A stretch of DNA of 6,709 nucleotides, from NCBI GenBank assembly GCA_947625005.1, contig CANQNA010000073.1, positions 1-6,709 on the forward strand, given 5' to 3'. Numbering within the stretch: position 1 is the stretch's first letter; the number at the start of each line of letters is the position of its first letter. A program made the position numbers and the translations under genes. Below the pieces are notes generated by a model. The model had not been told where the DNA came from. It did no database searches and saw only the letters and a list, made by a program, of their open reading frames with translations. This DNA is from an uncultured Bacilli bacterium. GTDB taxonomy: Bacteria > Bacillota_I > Bacilli_A > RF39 > UBA660. Shown in pieces: positions 1 to 5,675 of this stretch.

Positions 1-58
1 GGTATAAAAATGCAAATTAAGTTTATCAATATATTTATTATAATAAAATATAATTATT

Positions 59-91
59 AAAAATTACAGTTATTTAATTGTAATTTTTTTT
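59..91 (+). terminator. Probable intrinsic terminator of an upstream gene
   Basis: A perfect inverted repeat pairs 59-68 with 79-88 (core ATTACA against TGTAAT), with a loop of about 10 bases. A run of eight T at 84-91 begins within the right arm. The stem is almost all A/T, so its strength is uncertain. It would end a plus-strand gene lying left of the window; no coding sequence of that gene is visible here. Confidence 0.42.
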
Positions 92-118
92 AACAATATT
101 TTTAATTTTGTATATAAT
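90..118 (+). promoter_or_regulatory. Candidate vegetative promoter P1 of the surface operon
   Basis: TTAACA (90-95) and TATAAT (113-118) are separated by 17 bases, close to the sigma-A consensus in both boxes and exact in spacing. Transcription would start near 125, leaving a leader of about 70 bases before the start codon at 195. The -35 box begins where the T-run of the upstream terminator ends. Chance matches are common in DNA this AT-rich, so confidence is moderate. Confidence 0.5.
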
Positions 119-159
119 ATGTAAAATTAAGATTCAATTACAAATTTAGACATAAATTA

Positions 160-168
160 TGATATAAT
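160..168 (+). promoter_or_regulatory. Candidate extended -10 promoter P2 of the surface operon
   Basis: TGATATAAT at 160-168 is a perfect -10 box with the upstream TG of an extended -10 element. The best -35 candidate, TTACAA at 138-143, has a 19-base spacer, which is long; an extended -10 can compensate for that. The start site would lie near 175, about 20 bases before the ATG. It may act with P1 or replace it. Confidence 0.4.
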
Positions 169-194
169 AAACTTAGTTTAAGTGTGGTGAAAAA

Positions 195-1889
195 ATGAAA
201 AAATTAGTTTTAATAATTTCAATTTTCTTTCTAACTACTTTGATGATAAATGTTAGAGCAGAAGAATATTATATAAATGGTACAGAAGTTAGAATGAGAG
301 CTTCTGCATCAGCAAGTGGTACTCAAATTTTAATTTTTCCAAAGGGAGCAAGTGTAACTCTTTTAAGTACAGATGTTATCTCAAGTTCAAGTAGTTCTTG
401 TAATATGGGTTGGTATCATGTAAGTTATAGTGGTAAAACTGGTTATGTTTGTAAAGATTATGTTTCTATAAGATTAGAAGGAACAGCTACTTATGGTAGA
501 CCTTGGACTTCTCCTAAAAAAGCTATTTTAGGTGGAGCAGAATGGATGAGCGCTTCTTATATTAATAAAGGACAATTTACTTCTTATTTAAAGAAATTTA
601 ATGTAAATCCTAATGCTGCTAGTTCTGTATATAATCATCAATATATGGCTAACTTAGCTGCACCATATTCAGAAGCTTATTCAAGTTATACTAGTTATCA
701 AAAAAATGGTTTATTAAATCTAGCTTTAGAGTTTACTATTCCAATTTTTAATAATATGCCAGCAAGTACAGCACTTCCTGGTAAATCAGCTGATACTTCT
801 TGTCAAGGTAATGTAACAGATTTAGATTTTGAAAATAAATTAAATGCTCAAGGATTTAATGAATCCTATAAATGTAAGTTAAGATTATTACATAATACTT
901 ATCCTAAGTGGACATTTAAAGCTTTATCCACTGGATTAGATTTTAATGCTGCTATAAGAGCAGAACAAGCAGTATCATCAATTCAAGGAAATGAACTTTA
1001 TTATGATAAATCTTCTGGTAGTAAAGTTTCTACAGAACCTGGATGGTATCGTGCTAATCAAGAAACAGTTGGTTATTATTTAGACCCAAGAAACTTTTTA
1101 AATGCTGAAAGAATTTTAATGTTTGAAAATTTAGCATATAGTACTAATTATACAGAATCTGTAGTTCAAACAGTTTTAAATAATACCTTTATGTCAGGAA
1201 AATCTACTATTGATAATCAAACTTATGCTTCTATCTTTGTTGAAGCAGGTAAGAAAGCTAATATAAGTGCTGTATATTTAGCAAGTTTAGCTAAACAAGA
1301 ATCAGGAACTAAAGGAAGTACTGCTACAAGTGGTAAACAATTTACATATAAAGGTGTTACTTATTCTGGATTATATAATTTCTTTAATATTGGAGCATAT
1401 AGTAGTGAAGAAAATCCTGTTTTAGCTGGCCTTGTATGGGCTGCCGGAGGATCTGGTTCAGTTGTAGTTGGTTCAGATAGTTATGCAAGTAGTGATGAAC
1501 AAACTGTCTTAACAAAATTAGGAGCGGGTAAGAAACAGAATTGTCTTACTGGTTTAAAAGCCTCAAGTACTATAAAAGATTTAAAAGCTAAATTAAGTGG
1601 CTTAACAGTAACTATTAGTGGTAATGATGGTGATATTTTAAAAACTGGTCAAACAGTTAGCATAAAAACTGCTTCAGGAACTTATAATTATACTATAGTA
1701 ATCAATGGTGACGTTGACGGAGACGGTTTAATAGGGGCAACTGATTATGTTAGAATTAAAAACAAAATTATGGAAAAAGCTGGTAGCGAAATGAGTGTAG
1801 CTCAAAGTTTAGCTGCTGATGTAGATGGTAATAGTGCTATAGGTGCAACTGATTATGTTAAAATCAAAAATAGTATAATGGGGAGATAA
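195..1889 (+). CDS. Secreted SH3b/glucosaminidase/dockerin peptidoglycan hydrolase
   Basis: A 564-residue exported wall hydrolase, predicted to cut glycan strands as an endo-beta-N-acetylglucosaminidase. Domains in order: signal peptide 1-22 (cleavage after VRA); bacterial SH3b wall-binding domain about 25-92 (VRMRASAS near its start, GKTGYVC near its end); a conserved module 99-195 (YGRPWTSPKKA, YNHQYM, PIFNNMP); the catalytic glucosaminidase region about 225-425 (YLDPRNFL, LASLAKQES, NFFNIGAYS); a small linker domain about 455-503; and a dockerin 506-563 with two calcium loops. E369 in AKQES is the likely catalytic acid, by family analogy. The usual order in related enzymes, as I recall it, places the YGRPW module after the catalytic part; here it comes first. 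Loop ligands are D506, D508, D510, D517 and D542, D544, N546, D553. The start is set by GGTGA four bases upstream. The downstream gene follows after 3 bases. The hydrolase call is strong; exact bond specificity is inferred. Confidence 0.85.
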   Translation: MKKLVLIISIFFLTTLMINVRAEEYYINGTEVRMRASASASGTQILIFPKGASVTLLSTDVISSSSSSCNMGWYHVSYSGKTGYVCKDYVSIRLEGTATYGRPWTSPKKAILGGAEWMSASYINKGQFTSYLKKFNVNPNAASSVYNHQYMANLAAPYSEAYSSYTSYQKNGLLNLALEFTIPIFNNMPASTALPGKSADTSCQGNVTDLDFENKLNAQGFNESYKCKLRLLHNTYPKWTFKALSTGLDFNAAIRAEQAVSSIQGNELYYDKSSGSKVSTEPGWYRANQETVGYYLDPRNFLNAERILMFENLAYSTNYTESVVQTVLNNTFMSGKSTIDNQTYASIFVEAGKKANISAVYLASLAKQESGTKGSTATSGKQFTYKGVTYSGLYNFFNIGAYSSEENPVLAGLVWAAGGSGSVVVGSDSYASSDEQTVLTKLGAGKKQNCLTGLKASSTIKDLKAKLSGLTVTISGNDGDILKTGQTVSIKTASGTYNYTIVINGDVDGDGLIGATDYVRIKNKIMEKAGSEMSVAQSLAADVDGNSAIGATDYVKIKNSIMGR

Positions 1890-1892
1890 TTT

Positions 1893-3137
1893 ATGAAACA
1901 AGTTTTTAAAGGAATAATTATATTTTTAGTGAGTTTCTTGTGTATTACAACAGTGTCTGCTGCATCCTTTTCTCTTAGTGCGGGTAGCAGGAATTTAACT
2001 AAAGGAGGAAGTACTAAATTAACAATTAGTGTTTCAGATGTAACAGGAAGATTTAATATTTCTTCTTCTAATAGTTCTGTAATTTCTATTAGTGATACTT
2101 ATGCTTGGTTAGAAAACAATTCTTATACGCTTACTTTAAATGCTTTAAGTGTAGGATCATCTACAATTACAGTAACTCCTGCTAATGTTAGTGATGGAAG
2201 TGGTAATCCTGCAAATTTAAGTGCTAAATCAATTACAATTTCAGTTGCTCTTCCTCGAGAAAAATCGACAAATAATGATTTAGCTAGTTTAAGTGTTGAA
2301 GGTTATGAATTAACTCCAGCATTTAATAAAAAGACTTTAGAATATAGTGTAGCAGTTCCTAGTGAAATAAATGAAGTAACAATAAATGCTAAAGCAGCAG
2401 ATTCTTATGCTAGTGTTAAAGGTGCAGGTAAAGTAGAAGTTTCTGAAGGAAGTAACCGTTTTGAAATAGTTGTCACAAGTGAAACAGGAAAAGCAAAAAC
2501 TTATGTGGTAACTGTTAATGTTGAAGATAATAATCCTATAGAAGTAGATGTCGATGGTAAAACTTATACTTTAGTTAAGAATTCTAAAAGTTTAACAATG
2601 CCAGAAAATTTTACAGAGACATCAGTTAAGATAAATGATTATCCAATTCCTGCTTTTTACAATGAACAATCAAAAATTACGTTAGTTGGATTAAAAGATG
2701 AAGCTGGTAACATTGGTTTATTCATTTACGAAGATGGAAAATATACTCCTTATAAGGCTTTAAAAGTTGGCAATTTAACATTAATGATTTTAGATATAAA
2801 TTCATCATTTGATTATTATAAAAAATCTTCTATAACAATTAATGATGTTGATTATGAATGTTTAAAATATAACAATAGTAAAACTTATGCTTTATTTTAT
2901 GCCAAGAATTTAAACACTGGTGAAGAAAATTACTATATGTATGATTCTAAAGAACAAACAGTTCAAAGATATGATGATACTCTTATAAAAGATTTAGAAA
3001 ATAAAATAAAAAAACAAGAAAAAAAGGAAAAGACATTATATATAATTATGGCAAGCATTTCTTTATTTGCTATATTAGTTTTAGTTTTCTTTGGAATTAA
3101 AACTAATAAATTAAAAAATATAGTTTCTAAAGATTAA
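1893..3137 (+). CDS. Membrane-anchored Ig-like/cadherin-like beta-sandwich surface protein
   Basis: A 414-residue surface protein of unknown exact role. Visible parts: signal peptide 1-23 (cleavage after VSA); an Ig-like beta-sandwich about 24-119, with the Big2-type pattern SSSNSSVISIS and GSSTITVTP; a cadherin-like beta-sandwich about 127-211 (LASLSVEGYELTPAF, KTYVVTV), a family common in Gram-positive surface proteins; an unrecognised beta-rich region about 215-350; a charged, probably helical stretch 361-380; a single membrane helix 381-402; and a short basic inner tail. The topology is therefore an extracellular beta-sandwich stalk anchored at the C terminus, with no LPXTG motif. GGGGAG at 1880-1885, inside the end of the preceding gene, serves as ribosome site 7 bases before the ATG, so the two are almost certainly co-transcribed and perhaps translationally coupled. 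The N-terminal domain could be a divergent cohesin that receives the neighbour's dockerin, but it is shorter than usual cohesins and fits an Ig-like fold better. Confidence 0.75.
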   Translation: MKQVFKGIIIFLVSFLCITTVSAASFSLSAGSRNLTKGGSTKLTISVSDVTGRFNISSSNSSVISISDTYAWLENNSYTLTLNALSVGSSTITVTPANVSDGSGNPANLSAKSITISVALPREKSTNNDLASLSVEGYELTPAFNKKTLEYSVAVPSEINEVTINAKAADSYASVKGAGKVEVSEGSNRFEIVVTSETGKAKTYVVTVNVEDNNPIEVDVDGKTYTLVKNSKSLTMPENFTETSVKINDYPIPAFYNEQSKITLVGLKDEAGNIGLFIYEDGKYTPYKALKVGNLTLMILDINSSFDYYKKSSITINDVDYECLKYNNSKTYALFYAKNLNTGEENYYMYDSKEQTVQRYDDTLIKDLENKIKKQEKKEKTLYIIMASISLFAILVLVFFGIKTNKLKNIVSKD

Positions 3138-3139
3138 TG

Positions 3140-3168
3140 AAAGTAAGAAATGATTCTTGCTTTTTTTT
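3140..3168 (+). terminator. Intrinsic terminator of the surface operon
   Basis: The arms 3140-3149 and 3154-3163 pair over 10 positions with one G-T wobble, around a 4-base loop, followed by T to 3168. It starts 2 bases after the stop codon of the beta-sandwich protein gene. Confidence 0.75.
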
Positions 3169-3184
3169 CTTTATAGATTATAAT
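3157..3184 (+). promoter_or_regulatory. Candidate promoter of recX
   Basis: TTGCTT (3157-3162) and TATAAT (3179-3184) lie 16 bases apart. The -10 is perfect and the -35 matches four of six positions of TTGACA. The start would fall near 3191, directly before the ribosome site AGGGTGG at 3192-3198, giving a very short leader. The -35 box lies inside the right arm of the preceding terminator. Confidence 0.5.
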
Positions 3185-3202
3185 TAAATCTAGGGTGGTA
3201 CA

Positions 3203-3976
3203 ATGGAAATAATAAAATTCAAAAAAAATAAAGATAATACTTATCAAGTTATTTTTGATAATGAACTTTCTTTAAAATTATATGATGATGTAATAGTTAA
3301 ATATAATTTACTTGTTAATAAACATTTAACTGATGAATTATTAAAAAATATTACGGATTATAATGATTATTTATATGGATATTATAAAGCAATTAAATAT
3401 ATTATGAAAAAGTTAAGAAGTGAAAAAGAAGTTAATACATTTTTAGAAAAATTAGAAATAAAGAAAAGTGATAGAGAAAAACTTCTTGCTAAATTGAAAA
3501 AAGATGGTTATATAAACGAACAGAATTATTTAAGAAGTTATATAAATGATCAAATAAATTTAACTTTAAATGGCCCTGATAAAATAACTTATAATTTAAT
3601 AAAATTAGGTTTTTCTGAAAATGATATTAAAGAGTATTTAGATAATTTTTCTGATGAATGGAGTAGTAGAATAGAAAAATTAATAGATAAAAAAATTAAA
3701 ACAAATTCATCTTTTGGTAAAAATAAGTTGCAAACTAAGATAATTAATGATTTAATAAATATAGGATATAAAAAATATGACATAATAGAGGTATTGAATA
3801 ACAAGAGTTTTAATGATGAAATAATAATTGTTAAAGAAGTGAAAAAAGCTTATAACAGATATATTAAAAAGTATCCAGATAATGTAGAAAGGAAAGTCAA
3901 AGATTATCTTTATAAAAAAGGATTTAGTCTTGATGATATAGAAAGAGGGATTAGAGAGTATGAAGAACAAAAATAA
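3203..3976 (+). CDS. recX: Regulatory protein RecX
   Basis: A 257-residue cytoplasmic protein of the RecX family, which binds RecA filaments and modulates RecA ATPase and strand exchange. Family features seen: an N-terminal beta-rich segment about 1-45; the first three-helix block with the typical LRSEKEVNTFLEKL (71-84), then DGYINEQNYLRSYINDQ (101-117), NGPDKITYNLIKLGFSENDI (123-142); and further repeats of the three-helix unit to the C terminus, ending with KDYLYKKGFSLDDIERGI. The length is that of the longer Bacillota RecX proteins rather than the short proteobacterial form. Ribosome site AGGGTGG is 4 bases before the ATG. No recA is in the window, so the gene stands alone rather than in a recA-recX operon. 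Its end overlaps the next reading frame by 17 bases. Confidence 0.88.
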   Translation: MEIIKFKKNKDNTYQVIFDNELSLKLYDDVIVKYNLLVNKHLTDELLKNITDYNDYLYGYYKAIKYIMKKLRSEKEVNTFLEKLEIKKSDREKLLAKLKKDGYINEQNYLRSYINDQINLTLNGPDKITYNLIKLGFSENDIKEYLDNFSDEWSSRIEKLIDKKIKTNSSFGKNKLQTKIINDLINIGYKKYDIIEVLNNKSFNDEIIIVKEVKKAYNRYIKKYPDNVERKVKDYLYKKGFSLDDIERGIREYEEQK

Positions 3977-4193
3977 AAAAACAGAAAAAGATGTTAATAC
4001 ATATATAAAAAGATTAAAAGGACTTGGTATTTTTGGTATTATTTTTTCAATTTGTTTAATAGGATTTGATGTATATACTTACAGTAAAGGATTCTTTAGT
4101 ATATTTTCTATTATTGTTGATATTTTGTTATTTGTTTTTTCAATTTACTTTATTATTAAAAGTAATAATCTAATAAATAATCAAAAAAAATAG
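3960..4193 (+). CDS. Small two-helix membrane protein of unknown function
   Basis: A 77-residue protein with a basic N-terminal segment (residues 1-21, rich in Lys) and two hydrophobic helices at about 22-41 and 46-67, separated by a short SKGFFS turn, then a Lys/Asn-rich tail. By the positive-inside rule both ends should lie in the cytoplasm. I do not recognise a family. The ATG overlaps the last 17 bases of recX, and AGAGGGA at 3944-3950 provides a ribosome site with a 9-base gap, so translation is probably coupled to recX. A strong terminator begins at its stop codon, which supports this being the true last gene of the unit. Confidence 0.65.
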   Translation: MKNKNKKTEKDVNTYIKRLKGLGIFGIIFSICLIGFDVYTYSKGFFSIFSIIVDILLFVFSIYFIIKSNNLINNQKK

Positions 4194-4217
4194 CCTTCTT
4201 TTCGGCTATTTTTTTTT
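4183..4217. terminator. Bidirectional intrinsic terminator between convergent genes
   Basis: The stem has the G/C core TAGCC (4191-4195) against GGCTA (4204-4208), flanked by eight A before and nine T after, with an 8-base loop. The A and T runs give a U-tract on both strands, so it can end the recX unit from the left and the prsA-like gene from the right. The TAG stop codon of the small membrane protein is part of the stem. Confidence 0.85.
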
Positions 4218-4232
4218 ACAATTTCATTTTTT

Positions 4233-5252
4233 TTATTTGCTTGCACTAGTTGTTGTAGTAGTAGTTGAAGTTGCTTGTTGTAATAAATTATTAATATATT
4301 TACGATATTGAGTTTCTAATTCACTATCAACGATTTTAAAATCATATTTTTTTCTTAATTTTGTCATAGCATTAATTGAAATTGTGGCATCAGTTTGCAT
4401 ATCTTGTTTAGCAAGTGTTTCAATAATATCATCTTTAACATCTTTTAATTCAGGTTTATCATATTCCTTAGTTTTTAATATAATATGATATCCATGTTCT
4501 GATTCAACTGGTTCTTTGGTATATTCATTAACCTTTAAAGCATAAGCAGCATTTTCAAAAGATTCAACCATATCACCTTTATTAAATTTTCCTAAAGCAC
4601 CGCCATCTTTAGCACTACCTTCATCATCAGAATATTTTTTAGCAAGTTCCGCAAAATCTTCACCATTATCTAATTTTTTGATAATATCTTTTGCTTCTTC
4701 TAAAGCTTTATTTTCAGCTTCTTCTTTTTCTTTATCACTCATATCATCAGTAACTTCTGGAGTTATTAAGATATGACTTGCTTCAATATCTCCTACAGTC
4801 GTATTTTTATAATAATTATTAACTCTCTTATCTGTTACTTCGCTTTTTGCATAATCTTCAGCTGCTAAATTTCTTAAGTAATTTAATGCAAGATAATCTT
4901 TAAAATCATCAATACTTTGAAATCCTGTTCCATAATAAGAATTAAATGCACTAATTAATTCATCATCAGTTTTATAATATTCTTTCATAGATTCCAGATT
5001 ACTATCAACATATTCTTTAATATCATCATCTTTATCAGTATATTCTTTATAAAGAATAGTTTTATCAATCATATCGATTAAACTTGATAAAGCATAAGAA
5101 TCTTTAACTTCTGTATAAAGATCATCAACACTAATTGATTCTGCATCTTTAAAAGTTACTACTGCTTCCTCTCCATTTTTCAATGTTGGTATTTTACCAC
5201 AACCACATAGCATTAAACTAACTAACGCTAATCCTAATACTTTCTTTTTCAT
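4233..5252 (-). CDS. prsA: PrsA-like lipoprotein peptidyl-prolyl isomerase (foldase)
   Basis: A 339-residue lipoprotein of the parvulin/PrsA type, which helps exported proteins fold on the outer face of the membrane and catalyses cis-trans isomerisation at proline. Seen: basic start MKKK, hydrophobic signal, lipobox LCGC with the lipidated cysteine at residue 18; a helical SurA/PrsA-like N-terminal domain about 30-150; a parvulin domain about 155-264 with ASHILIT, the FAELAKKYSDD segment, GGALGKFNKGDMV, FENAAYAL and EHGYHIILK; then a helical C-terminal part and a Thr/Ser-rich tail (328-338). I place the start at 5252, not at the in-frame ATG at 5270, because an AAGGGAGG ribosome site lies between the two and the shorter form has a normal lipoprotein signal. 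The gene converges on recX and has its own promoter. Confidence in the foldase class is high; orthology with Bacillus PrsA is inferred. Confidence 0.88.
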   Translation of the reverse strand: MKKKVLGLALVSLMLCGCGKIPTLKNGEEAVVTFKDAESISVDDLYTEVKDSYALSSLIDMIDKTILYKEYTDKDDDIKEYVDSNLESMKEYYKTDDELISAFNSYYGTGFQSIDDFKDYLALNYLRNLAAEDYAKSEVTDKRVNNYYKNTTVGDIEASHILITPEVTDDMSDKEKEEAENKALEEAKDIIKKLDNGEDFAELAKKYSDDEGSAKDGGALGKFNKGDMVESFENAAYALKVNEYTKEPVESEHGYHIILKTKEYDKPELKDVKDDIIETLAKQDMQTDATISINAMTKLRKKYDFKIVDSELETQYRKYINNLLQQATSTTTTTTSASK

Positions 5253-5257
5253 TATAT

Positions 5258-5265
5258 CCTCCCTT
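5258..5265 (-). promoter_or_regulatory. Ribosome binding site deciding the prsA start
   Basis: On the minus strand AAGGGAGG stands 5 bases before the ATG at 5252. It lies inside the six-codon extension that would begin at 5270, so the downstream ATG is preferred. Confidence 0.85.
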
Positions 5266-5275
5266 GACATAGATT

Positions 5276-5304
5276 ATTATACCCATTAATTAGAAAAAAC
5301 ACAA
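5276..5304 (-). promoter_or_regulatory. Promoter of the prsA-like gene
   Basis: On the minus strand TTGTGT (5304-5299) and TATAAT (5281-5276) are spaced by 17 bases. The start would fall near 5269, close to the ATG at 5270, which further disfavours that longer start and leaves a leader just long enough for the ribosome site. Confidence 0.65.
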
Positions 5305-5312
5305 GAATTTAT

Positions 5313-5341
5313 CACAAAATATTTCATTTTACCATAAAATA
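5313..5341 (+). promoter_or_regulatory. Sigma-K-like promoter of the mini-gene pair
   Basis: CACA (5313-5316), a 16-base spacer, then CATAAAATA (5333-5341) fits the Bacillus sigma-K consensus mACm-N16-CATAnnnTA at every defined position. The start would be near 5348, just before the ribosome site at 5354-5364. No good vegetative -35 is seen at 17 bases from the alternative -10 TAAAAT. Sigma-K use is inferred; I cannot see whether this organism sporulates. Confidence 0.4.
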
Positions 5342-5368
5342 CAATGAGTAATGAAAAGGAGGGGTTTT

Positions 5369-5470
5369 ATGAACCAATCAGCATGTAATAACAATAATGG
5401 TGTAGGTGCTGCTGCTTTTATATTAGTATTATTCATATTATTAATTATAATAGTAGGGGCTTTCATCTAA
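5369..5470 (+). CDS. YjcZ-like 33-residue membrane mini-protein
   Basis: A mini-protein of 33 residues: a polar head MNQSACNNNNG, a small-residue hinge GVGAAA, and one hydrophobic helix FILVLFILLIIIVGAFI that ends the chain. The helix closely matches the YjcZ-type consensus (FxLIVVLFILLIIVG) of small proteins often annotated as sporulation proteins in Bacillota. Coding status is supported by a very strong ribosome site (AAAGGAGGGG, 5354-5363), a candidate promoter in front, and a paralogue directly downstream. The molecular role of the family is not well defined; several members are associated with the mother cell or spore surface in Bacillus. Confidence 0.8.
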   Translation: MNQSACNNNNGVGAAAFILVLFILLIIIVGAFI

Positions 5471-5486
5471 TAGGAGGTGTTTAGTT

Positions 5487-5615
5487 ATGAGTAAATGCTG
5501 TAGTGGAGGCAACAATAATAACAATGGGGCTTCTTCATTTGGTGCTAGTGGTTTTATAATCTTAGTATTATTTATTTTACTTGCTATAATTGCTAGTACT
5601 ATATTTGCTTATTAA
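5487..5615 (+). CDS. YjcZ-like 42-residue membrane mini-protein, second copy
   Basis: A mini-protein of 42 residues: head MSKCCSGGNNNNNG, a Ser/Gly/Ala hinge, and a terminal helix GFIILVLFILLAIIASTIF. It shares the core LVLFILL and the Cys-plus-poly-Asn head with the gene just upstream, so the two are tandem paralogues. The ribosome site AGGAGGTG (5472-5479) sits 7 bases before the ATG, and the gap between the genes is only 16 bases, so they should form one transcript. A terminator starts at its stop codon. This copy has two adjacent cysteines near the start and a longer hinge. Confidence 0.8.
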   Translation: MSKCCSGGNNNNNGASSFGASGFIILVLFILLAIIASTIFAY

Positions 5616-5640
5616 GAGGGAAACCTCTTTTTTATTTTTT
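5614..5640 (+). terminator. Intrinsic terminator of the mini-gene pair
   Basis: AAGAGG (5614-5619) pairs with CCTCTT (5624-5629) around the stable tetraloop GAAA, followed by a T-rich run to 5640 with a single A at 5634. The stop codon TAA at 5613-5615 enters the stem. Confidence 0.82.
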
Positions 5641-5647
5641 TGTTTTA

Positions 5648-5656
5648 TGTTATATT
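5648..5656 (+). promoter_or_regulatory. Weak candidate promoter of the HerA-like gene
   Basis: TGTTATATT at 5648-5656 resembles an extended -10 element; the region 17 bases upstream is only T-rich. A perfect TATAAT also lies at 5658-5663, but a start from it would fall inside the ribosome site AGGTGAG (5664-5670). One of the two probably serves the gene starting at 5676. Confidence 0.3.
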
Positions 5657-5675
5657 TTATAATAGGTGAGCGTAT

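Noticed and set aside
1..194. Possible riboswitch or small RNA in the gene-free left end
   Set aside because: Apart from the one A/T-rich terminator-like hairpin and promoter boxes, I see no conserved core or nested stems with G/C pairs.
3589..3804. Minus-strand open frame of 71 codons inside recX
   Set aside because: It lies wholly opposite the well-supported recX gene, has a biased Ile/Leu/Phe composition typical of the reverse of AT-rich coding DNA, and resembles no known protein.
3752..3970. Minus-strand open frame of 72 codons over the end of recX
   Set aside because: Same reasoning: it is antisense to recX, rich in Phe/Ile/Tyr, and has no recognisable features.
4251..4280. Triplet repeat as a microsatellite or CRISPR-like repeat
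   Set aside because: It is in-frame coding sequence for the Thr-rich tail of the foldase, with no spacers and no repeat units long enough for an array.
5253..5270. Six-codon N-terminal extension of the prsA-like protein
   Set aside because: The ribosome site lies inside it and the predicted transcript would begin at about its first base; the lipoprotein signal is normal without it.
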